DNA of 64,000 nt from a virus. Shown here one piece after another: positions 34,401 through 46,400 of this stretch (within the stretch, counting starts at the first letter, position 1; each line of letters begins with the position of its first letter). The stretch lies in the IMG/VR virus record IMGVR_UViG_3300035034_000779, positions 1 through 64,000 of that record; one strand, given 5' to 3'. The position numbers were made by a program, and so were the translations under genes. The notes beneath the pieces were generated by a model. That model saw only the letters and a program-made list of their open reading frames with translations. It made no database searches and was not told where the DNA came from.

Positions 34401-37400
34401 ATTGTTATAGAAACTGTATTGGTTCTTAAATCCATAGGCCATTTTAAATTGAAGTTTGTACGAGAAGCAGTACCATTAAATGATTCTGATTCATCTATAT
34501 TAAGGATGTAATACGATCCATTAACTCTATCAAATTTAACAGCTATATGAGAACTACGAACAGGTGAGTCTCCAATTATAGCAGACGCTCTTGCTGGTAC
34601 ACTTCCTTCGATTTGAGGTCTTTCTATTTCAACTTTTGGTGCCGATGTATAATTAGACCCAGAAGTTAATACAGTAATTGAATTTACAGAACCTGATCCG
34701 ATATTTGCCCTTGCGGTGGCTCCTGTACCGCCGCCACCTATTAGGCGAACAACAGGTCTTTCTGTGTATCCTGTTCCACCATTGCTTATTCTTATTTCCG
34801 TAACCGAATAAGCATAATTATCAAGCCAATGTTTCCAAGGATAAGACTGTGTCTTATTTGTTACACCTGTTAATACTCCATCTCTTATTTTTACACTTTC
34901 TGGAAGTATTTTCTTACGGTCTTCGTTATACGAAGGTGGTAGATCAAAATCTGTTACAACAGAATGGGTGTCATCTTTGCTATCATATGTTGAAAGATAT
35001 TCTCTTATCTTTGTTTTGTAAGGTTTAACTTCAAATATATAATCTTCGTAACTTGGAAGATTATCATTTTGATAAGTAGTCTTTTGTTGCAAAGTTCCAA
35101 CATTATGGGTTGCCTTAACAAAACTAGTTTTAAAGGCCCAATCAACATATCCTTGTTCTGTAAATACATAACGGAGACTTGCAAAGAAAAGTTTGTTATA
35201 CTCAACTTCTAATTGATCAACAAACAGATCATCTCTTATTATCTCTAATATCTTACGTATCTCTATTGCTGGCTCACTATCATATAATGTAATATCATAA
35301 TTGTTAACATCAAATCCTGTTTGTCCAGCAGCTGGATCATAAAGAGAAGAACTAAATTGTATTGTTCCATTTTCTCTACCTATTGTTTCATAATTAACAG
35401 TATAGTCAATAGTATCTTGATCGTCTACTTTAAGAAGCAATAACCAACCACCTGAACCAATATTACGAATCTTAGTTACATTTCCAATTATATCATTTAA
35501 TGCAGTTAATTCATATGCTTCGTCAATTGTATAATCAACTTGTGAAAATGTATTATAACCGGTTGCATACCAATCTGAATATTCCCAATATGAAGTTACA
35601 TCATAATCTTGTGTTCTGCGACGTTCCCATTCTCTTAGGGTTTGATTCCAGCTATATATACTCCATTTATTATTAATAAATTCATCATTTTCAACTAATA
35701 TAGAGAACGGACGTACAATTATAGAAGTTGTAGAATCATATCCAAAACCTTCATTTGTTACAGTTACACCGGAAATTCGACCAATTCCGTCAAGTGTGAT
35801 TTCAAAATCAGCATCCTGACCTTTTCCTATAATCTGAAATGTTGGTATTCTTAGATATCCTCTACCTTGCTCTGCTATATCAATTCTTGTTATTTTTCCA
35901 TCTTCTATAACAGGAGTTAATATTGCTCGAGAAAATCGGGATGTTCCAACAAACTGTAATTGTGCAAAATTATCAACTATATTATCAAATAAATTGGTTA
36001 CAATAGAAGGTGCAGGATCTTGATCTTCGAGTGCTGATAGATCAAAATCATCCACTATTAGATTTTCGAGCAATACTGCATTAGTTCTTTCAACTACTTG
36101 TTTAAGTGCTTCTTTGCGGTTAATAAACCAACTTTGTCTTGGTCGATTTAGGTTTCCATATCTTATTTTTGGACTTAGTTCTATATTTGGTACTTCTTGG
36201 AAGAATCTATCTTTTCCGACCAAAGAATCAAACCATTTTGTTTCAATATCTCTTTTTGGTTTACTTGTTCCTAATCCATCAGTAATTAATTGATATTCAT
36301 TATGTATGTTCATATCTCTATTGTTTAATTCCCAAAATTGGAAACTAATTATTAGATTTTTATCTTCAAGGAATCTATCTAAATTATTAAGAGAAAATCT
36401 ATTTTCAGATAATAAACTTGCAAAACGATACTGTTGTCTAAATGGATTTGCAATTAGATTTGTTATATCATTAATGCTTATAGTACGAAATTCTACATTT
36501 GGTACCGTTACTTTGTTCTTAACCCAATAATAATACCTTGATTCAAAACTTTGTGCAATGCTATCATATTTTTGTTTAGTTGTATATGCGGCATCACCAT
36601 ATTTTGTCGTTCCTGAAATATTATTTGCAAGACCTTCGTCTGTGTCAGACAAACTATCCCATTCGGATGGCAACAAGGTTGTTTCTACCCACTCATATAC
36701 ATCAATACTAGCCCCAGGAAATAATTTATTCCAGGAATTGGTTTGATATATTATATCTCCTTGATAAGGATTTATAAACAACGCATTGGTTAAATCCCAC
36801 CAAACTCTTCCAACATAACGTTCTGCCCAATGTTCAGTTTCATCTACTATAACCTCTTCATCTCCTATATTATAAATGGCAGGATCATAATATGTCTTAT
36901 AGGTAATATCTTGATCTGCTATACCTGCAATTTTTCCTTGTATTGGATCAATAAAATCAACATTAGATTCGTATTGATTTGTTCTTTTATTATAAACAAA
37001 TGCGGTTTTAATATCATTTATATTTACAGGATCTATTGGTTCACGATGAAGCGACCATGTATTTGTATTTTTTGGCTTTCTGTAATCTAACAACAATCCT
37101 TCATACAGATCATCTTGTAATCTAGCTCGTGGTATTCCGATGTATACATGATTATTTTTCACTAATACATTTTCACCAAAGAATGTTAAATCGGTATCTA
37201 TGTCCTTAAAAGAGAATGCATCAGCATAAACTAATGTATCATTAATTTTTTCATAAAGCTGTACCAATCCTGTATTAAAGTCTATATTTACAAATCGTGT
37301 TAATCTTTGATCAAAGTATGTTGAATCTCCGTCAAAAGTAGTTTTTGCTTTGATATCTCCATTTAAACTTGTGATAACTAATTGGTTGTCGTCAAAAGAT

Positions 37401-40400
37401 AATTTGTATCCAAATTTTTCAGCTTTTTCGTTACTGGTACTTTTTAATATTTGATTTGAAACAAAAGTTCCGGCTGTTTGTTTATAGATATGAACACGGC
37501 CTTGATCAACTCGTCTTGAATCATTGTATGGTTCACCCACTGCTAAGAAATTACCATTATTTGATAATGCTATTGATTCTCCGTATCCTGTAAAATCTTC
37601 AGGTGCTTGTATCACTTGTGACAAACTAAAATGGTCATTTTCTCTACGATAAATTTCAATAGTTGATTGTTTTGTACTATCATTTCCAGTTAGCTTTGAA
37701 GAAACTGCAAGTATCTGTCCATTGTCAGATATGTCAAAATCATATGCAAATTGCAAGATTCCCGGAACAGAGCTATCTGGATTTCCAGGTGAAAAGATAT
37801 CGTCATTTATGTTATCTTCTGCATTTATTGGAATATATCCTGTGTATGATACATCAGAAGAACTTTCAATCCAATCTTCTTCATCAAACACACCGGGTGC
37901 TAAATTAGTTATAGAATGGTAGGTTTTTGTTCCAACTCTTACAATTTCATTTTCTTTATAGAAAACATTATCCTGGAAAATTCCTCGGTAATTTCGATCT
38001 TTTGCTCTTTCCCAAACATACGTTATTCCATTTCTATTTCCGTGTAGTACCATATTAATAGTACCAGGTAAGTTAACCGTTCCGTTTCCACTTGAAGAAA
38101 TATAAAAAGTATACAAATCATTTTGCTTAGAAACTTTAACTTGGGCTCCTAATCTTCTATCATTTTCTGCTTCTGGAACAACAAACGAATTGACGTATTC
38201 GTATGAACCTCTTACTCTACGTTCATATACTGAATACATTCCTTGGTTTGTGTATCCACTTTCTGTTCCAAATTCCGTTGCTTCTATATTGTAAACTTGT
38301 ATCCAATCTCTGTTATTAGAAGATGGTAAATTAGCGTCCCTAGGAATACCAGATATATTAAAATCTTCTGTATAAAACCAATATTCTTGACTTGATATAC
38401 TTTGTAGATTTGGTATTTGTAGTAGATCATTTTCTTCTATTACGATAAGTTTACCAACTTCAGAAGTTCCTAACGATACCTGACGTATTGCTCCTATGGT
38501 ACGAACAGGAGAACCCTGTCTTGATACGTTACCCGACTCTCCCCATAATGAACCAAGTCTCCAAGTTCCTGTTACATTCTTAACATAAACCCTAACATCA
38601 TTGAAGTTTCTCTTATAGAATACAACTTCAGCCGTTGCTCCGGTTGTATTATCAGATATGACATCTCCAACTACTGGTTCAAATGGATCCCCTACTACTC
38701 CGTCTGGCTCTTCGTCTGCTATCTGAAATTCTGTAAATTCAAAATCAATATAACCATCCCAAAGATCCTTAACTTCTAATTCAACATCAAAATCTACATT
38801 ACCTAATCCAAGATTAGTTAAAGGAATTTCTGTATTTGGATAAAAACGGAATTTATCTCCGTTTCCTGTTCCTGCTAATAATGAAGTATTAGTTATCGTG
38901 TCTGTAAATGCTTTTGGTGCTCTTACTACCCAGCGATCGTCTAATTGGTCAGATTCTATTAATGCGTAAGGATCTCCTCTATACGAAAGCACAGATAGAT
39001 ATGATATTTCTTCGTTTTGATTTGCAATTGTACCAAGATCTTGCAATATTTCAGTTACATTGTAATAGAAATTAGGACGAAGTGGATCGGTATATTCGGC
39101 TTCGGTTGCTCGCAATACATCTTGTATTATTAATCCTCTACCTTCGTCTGTATACACATCGTCAACTACACTGTTAACATAAGAAGGTGCTGAAATTTGT
39201 AAGTATCCACCAAGACCAGTTCCTGCATCGTAATCAGGTATAACATAACTACCAATTAAAGTATTTTCACTATCATAAATGTCACCCGAGCTATCAAAAG
39301 TTCCATTTAAATTTTTAATATAAATTATTAATGATGCATCACTGTTATCAAAATAGGTTACAATTCCAGAAGCAGAGTCTGAAGATATTTGTTCCCCTAT
39401 CTCTGGCAATGCACTCCATCTATTAACATAGATGATATGCTCTATTTTTTCTTCAATTGTGTGCCTATCACTTATGTAATCTGCATCAATGCCTATTATG
39501 TTTCCGTCAAAAGGTTCTACTGCTGTTGATTGATCTCCGTTTTCTTGTGTATAACTATTCCATTTTAATACTATATCATCTCCAACTGCAACACCGGCAT
39601 ATATATCTGCAGGTGCTCGAACTAATATGTGATCAACGTTTGTTTCTTCTAAATTATAATTACCAAGAGTTAGAAGTTTAATTAGACTAGAGTCAGAACG
39701 TTCTGCAATTTGACTATAAGAATCAAATGTTGAAAATTCAATATTGTCAGTTGCACCTAATATTCTTAGACGAGCTTTCCACAAACTATCAAGATAACGA
39801 ACAACTGCATTTTTTTCATAATCTATTACTGTTGAATATTCACCTTTATATCGTGTCTTAACGTTTGATGCTTCTGGAGAACCAATTATTAAATACTTTC
39901 CGTCTTCTGAAAGTGCAACAGAAGTACCAAATCTTCCACCAATATCCATTATATTTTCCGGTGGTGTTATAGAATTGCGAAATACTAAATTATTAAGATC
40001 TGCTGACCTTGAGTACACATGAACTTTACCATCTAATGTTCCGGGAGAACCAACTACTAATTCATTATTAGTAGAAGATGCACTAACTGATGTAGCAAAT
40101 TGATCATCATTTGAATCAAATGCATCTGGATTTAATATCTGAGTTTGTTGAGCATAAATGGTATCTTTTTTGAATACTGACCAATTACTGTTTAACCCAT
40201 TGTCAATCCATATAATTTCACCATTCTTAAGACCTAGGTCCTGTATAGTTTGATTTGCTAACTGTAGGTTACTAAATCTCTTACTTTTAAATCTTGCGAT
40301 TCGTCCTTTTGAAATTTCTTCTGTACCTAAACCTTCTGTAGCAAGAACCAACACGTTTGCTCTAACATCAAGGATTTCATAAAATCCTTCACCCTCGTTA

Positions 40401-43400
40401 ACATCAAATATTCCTATTATTTCACCTGGTTCAAAATCAGGTGAATCATTCAATACAATGACTGTTCCATCTGTTATATTAGACGCAGTTGAATCGTTTT
40501 GTCTTATTGTATAAGAATCGGTTATCTTTTCAATTTGATAATTAGATGAAGAAAATCTATAAACATTCCATGTGTTATTTTCTTTACCTACCCATACATA
40601 ATCACCTTCTGTTAGATCACTAAAATCAAGATTAAGAATGCTTTTGTAGTCAATTAAAGACTGTACTACATCGTCTGTATGAATATAACCCGCCGTCTTT
40701 AAGAATTCTGTAAAATTTGCTACTGTCGGAAAGGGTGTATGATCATAATTTAAATTTTTAAGATATGTCTCGCTTTCTCGTATCTTGTAAATTAAACGAG
40801 TGTCATTTGTATCAATTGTATTAGTTAATTCGATAGGTTGTGGAGTTAAGAAAAACTTTGTTTCATCAAGTGCATATTCAATTTCACTAAATTTTTCAAC
40901 TGCTCCAATTTGTCCTACACGAACTCCCCATTCTTCGTAAAATTCAAGACTTTCTTTATCTGCCGAAGCAAGTGCATCAAACAACTTAGTAAGTGAATTC
41001 TTTGTACCTTTATCAGCAATGTAACCTTGATAAAATTTGTATTGACTTATGTCATCATTTATAATATTCTTTAGGTAGTCTCTATCTTGATAACCAATTA
41101 GATGCTGAGCCATTCTCTGTTGCTCTCCATCAAAATTATCCGTGTCTAAACTATAAAAATCAGAAAATTCTGAAATTTTAAAATCAAAGTTAGTACGAAG
41201 TTTTGGTTCTGGTCTTTCGCCTAGACGAGTCCAGTCTTTTGTGGAGAATTTGTCTGTTCCAGAAATTTTATTATTCGAAACATAATAAAATTCTTTGTAC
41301 TTAACTAGATCACCTATTGAATAATCTTTGTTTGTTTCCCATTCTGTTACCGTTGCACTGTCGTATATGAATCCAGGTATGTTAAGACCACCTGTCCAGT
41401 TATCTGAACGATATCCAACTACTCGAATTCTCTCCTGGCGATAACCTGGTTCTAAATCATACAATATATCATTAAAGACTGTTCTATTATCTAATAACAA
41501 TACATGTTCTTTTTGAACTAATGGCAATTTAATATTGTAAATTCCATCTGCTGTTTCACGAGGAGAAACAATAAAATCATTTTCGTTATTACGAACACGA
41601 CTAGTAAAATCTTCTTTTAGTTTTTGTCCATCAGCTTTAAACAAACTATAATCATAAAAATTATCAAACAAATTATCAACTACAGAAAATTCACTCTTAA
41701 ATTTAATTTGAGCAGCTCCGGGGCTAAGTGTAATACTTGAATTTTCCTGCCAATTTTGTGTTGTCCAAAATGCAAATTCCTTAATTGATTGCACCCAATC
41801 TTCAACCACTCCTGCATCTTTATCAAAATAGTCAAATATAAATCCTTTATCGATAAGATATGCTTGGTATCCAAATATAAAATCTGCTACTTCTTGAATG
41901 GTCTTAAAGACAAATCCGTATGGTATTTCAAGCACTCTTCTTTTATCAAAACTTTTTCTTATATAAACATCGCGGCCGCCATCTATTGGTAGTCTTGGTA
42001 GTACCGCAAATTTTTCTATATCAAAAGATGATTCGCTTACATGAGCTGTTTTGGTTCTGTAGAACTTAGACTGGTATTGAACTACTTGTCCTACTAAGTA
42101 TCTATTGTTTACATCCCAATTTACAAAAGATTGTGACACACCACCTATATTAATAAGTGTATCATTATTAAGTTCGTGTGCTCTAAAATAACTAAACCCG
42201 GGTGAATTACGATCATACCCGCGGATTGCATATCCACCAGTTAGACGTTCAATTATTACACCGGAATAGTTTATTACTTCAACCGGAGAACTAGTATTTA
42301 AGAAAATATTATAATTTTCTTTTGGTATTAAAACATTACTCTTGTTAAATGGAGTACGAGAATCAAGTATTAATTCAAACTTATCCTTGTCAGTAAATCC
42401 ACCAATTTTTGCACCTAGTTGTGTTGTTATTGATGTTAACCTGTCTTTATAATTTTCATAGCTTAATAAAACAGAACTAGCCAAATAATTATACATAAAA
42501 TTAACTAATCCGGCTGTGTTAATTCTTGTATTCCCCATTATTGTATTAGGAAAAATCAAATCGGCTGTTCTTATTTGTTCTTGTGATTCGGTGTATACCA
42601 AATGACCTGCTAAGTCTCTTTCAATACGAGAAATGTCAAATCCTATTCCCATCACTTTTGAAGGCTGATTTAATAACCAAGAAGTTATTAAACTAAAAGG
42701 ATATTCAGAACTTTTACGCCATGCAGTTTCTACAGGTGCTTCGTCTCCGAATGCAAATTCTCTAACAGTTAAATTTGAAATATAACCCTTTGCATAGTTC
42801 GAATCTAAAGGACTAAGCAAGTTTCCTTGGCTGTCAACTGGTATATGGGTTGTCAATCCTGGACGAGCATATTTGGTTAGATATTGTGGATTTGTTCCAG
42901 GTTCTTTTATAGCACCTTGTTCTAAATCATTCCACAATATTAAATTGTCTCTAGTATATGGGGCTGGTCCATACTTGTCTGTCCACCAATCTGGCATAAC
43001 TGTAAATCCAAGCATTTCCCAAGGATTTGTATGTGGACGATCAGTATCATAAGCTTCTTTATAAACTGCTCTCCAAAATCCCGGTAATGGTTTTCCGCTA
43101 GGTGATGACATAAATTTATAATTGTAAGTGAAAGTATCACCGTTTACATAAAAATTATTGTTGGTATAATCAACCGATCCGACAACAGATAACCATTGTG
43201 TAAAATCATATATCATCGAATCATTTATACTATCTCTAGTATAATTTGTTGAACGAAATTCACCGCCGACAAAATCTTTTATATCTAATATATCAGTTCT
43301 ATATGGTTGTTTAAGGTTATTATAAATTCGAGTCTCTAATTCAAGTAACAAATCATCTCTATAATCATCATATGCTCGAGTTAACGATCCATCATGACCC

Positions 43401-46400
43401 TGTATCATTACTGTAGGAGTACGATAAGTTGTGTCATTTATTATTGCAGGACGATATGCCTGATACAATCCTAATTTTGTAGGAGTAGGAGGTATGAAAC
43501 AACCATCTGTTGTTTCATATTCATATATTTCAATTATATCATCAATTTCTTTATCTGCCGTAATAATACAAAATCCATTGTCATTAAACGTATAATCTTT
43601 ACCATGGATTAATTGAGATTCATTTTTATAAACTAAAACTGCAATTGGTGATAGTTCACCAAGCGTAAATGGCTGAGTTAGAGCAAAAAATTCATTTCTT
43701 GTATCTACTACTGTATATTCTAATTTTTTAGATGGTCCAGACGGCAACATATCCGAGAAATAAAATGGCATAGTATTGGTTTTTGCCTTGTTCATTTCTC
43801 CTAGAATTCTATCTACATGTTCCTTTATAGTTCCATCAAATCCTAAATTAAAAGCAGTTTGGAAAAACAATCTCTTAAATTTAGCATATTCTTTTCTGTT
43901 AAATCTTAAAGCCTTAACTATATTGTTTTCTTTATCGGTTATATGAAAATTAGCAAGGTTAAACGGACCAGAATGCTTAACTATCTTTGTACCATATTGA
44001 TCTATTTCACCCAAGTCTCTTAGATTTGAATTGCCGGGAAAATTACCATTAAATTCAAATGCTTCTTCAACTATCGTAGTAACATGATCATTAACTTCAC
44101 CTAGTGTAAAAGAAAGAATATTATTGTTAAGTGGATTTCTTTCAAGGTTAGTTGGTATTTCGTAATAGCCATTATCATTTTTAGGAGTTAAACTATTACT
44201 CTTTATTAATATTCTATCACCCGGAACTAAATCTGTAAAAAATCGAACATATGCAATACCGTTTATTCGATTAATTTCATAATCAATTTCAAAAAACTTT
44301 AGGTTATTGTTAACATATACCCAAACACGCAGATCATTTAACTCTCCGCTACGGTTATAGACATCAACAGGAAAATCATTAACAATGTCTTCACCAAAAA
44401 ATTGTCTAGTTACTTTTTGTCTACTATTGCGACGACCTTTTGTCCAGCCATTTTTATAACTAAATTCTTCTCTCTGTGAATATTTTTGAAGATAGGCTAT
44501 TTTAGAATCAATCATTATTTGTGTGTTTGATTGAGCATAGGTATAGCTTTCATTTAAAAGATTAAAATCAAAAACAATATCTCCTACATTTTCAAAAGCA
44601 CGATATGAAAGGGCAAAACCTAATTCAGTATCAACTATTCCTGTTCCTCGACGATAGGAAAAAATAGAATTACCACGAAAGTTTGTTGCATCATAAACAG
44701 TTTGATCTGCGTAAGAAATTCCGTTTTTGTCAAAGAGATCAAATTTTGGTTCTTGATTTATTTCTGTTTTCTCTTGCCCTCTTATCCAACTAGACCCGTT
44801 ATAGAAATAAATTTGTCCTGCATTTTCTACACCTTGTTGTACCAAAACAGTTTCGTTTAATAACGGTTGTGTATCAATAGTTTCACGTAACGCAATTTGA
44901 CGACGGTTTTCAAAAGTAACAAAGGTTACTTCATATATTTTGTTTGCAACAAAACTATCTGGATCTGCTGTAAATAAGATACGTTGTCCTTCAGTTAAAT
45001 CAATGCCATCTACATTGTAACCAATTGATCCTTCAATTGTTGAAAATACATCCGTTGTAAAATTATCAATAAGAGCAATATCAGTTTTAGAAGCTGATCC
45101 AAAATTATATAACTTTAATCCTGCTTCAAATTCAATAATAGGACGTTTTGCTCTCTGTGCTTGGTCAACTTCTACTTCAGTTCCGTTTATTATAGCACTT
45201 GTTTCTATTACACCTCTGTGGAACCAACGATTATAACGAGTCCACGCATTTCGGTCAAGGCTTGCACGGTTTATAACGATGTAATCTTTCGTTCCTGCAA
45301 AAGATGACGAATTTGCATACGGAAGTGTATCAAATCCATCTGTGTCAAACGGTATTTCTAAATTAGTTGAATAAGCAGCTGGAATTTCAAGATCATTTGA
45401 ATTAATCAACTTTATTTCACTGCCAACTCCTTCAACATACCATTCACCTGTAGAATATATTTCAGGAGTTACATCTCCTTGAAAATATATTTTCATTCCG
45501 TTACTAATATCATATCCAGTTGAAGTTTTATAAGCACGCTTTCCTATAATTTCTTCTTCTACATTGATTTCGGTATTTTCTTCAATATCATATATCTTTA
45601 TAAATCCACTTACATTTACATCATTTTTTGAAATATAATAAAGTTTGTCTGGTGCATTTTCTGGAACTTTAAATTCAATAAATCCTTCTTCAACATAGAC
45701 AACAGCAACTTCTTCAAATTCTTCGTTGTATCTTGTTACACCGTCATTATATATTTGTGAACGATTAATTGCTTCTCCGGGGGTTACTCCTCCAGGATTA
45801 GGATCAACTACGAAAGGTCCAACATCATATTGTTCTCCGTCATATGGAGCATTGTCGTATAGACCACTTGCTTTTATTCCCTCTGTCGTAGCAACTAAAA
45901 TGGCTTCGCCCGGTGTAAATGATCGAGATGTAGCAAATGCTATAGGATGATTAGGGGTATTAATTTGAAAACGATAAGTTTGACCTCTAAATAACTTTAA
46001 AGTTTTGTTTGGGGTGAACCCATTTGGAGTAAACAAATAGGCAAGGCTATCACCTTGCTCTGCTAATTCTACTGTAAGAGTTGATTGTACTTCTTTTGCA
46101 TTACCCCTAACAGGTACCGGCTGTGGTCCATTTGGTAACCAATAATATTCACGAAAATTAGCAATTTTATCCCAATCAATATTTGGATTCCAAGCATAGT
46201 ATTCTTGTGCATTTAATATATTATGATTAGACGTATTGCCTTTGAATGCAGTAGTCTGATTAATAAAATCTTGGTAATCTTTATAAAAGAGTACATTTGA
46301 TAGATCGTCTTTTATAACTGTTGCTGGTTCTAATTGGTAATTTTCTCTTTGAGAAGTTACTGCTCCGACATAGCTATCATCTTTCTTTCTTGCTTTAGAA

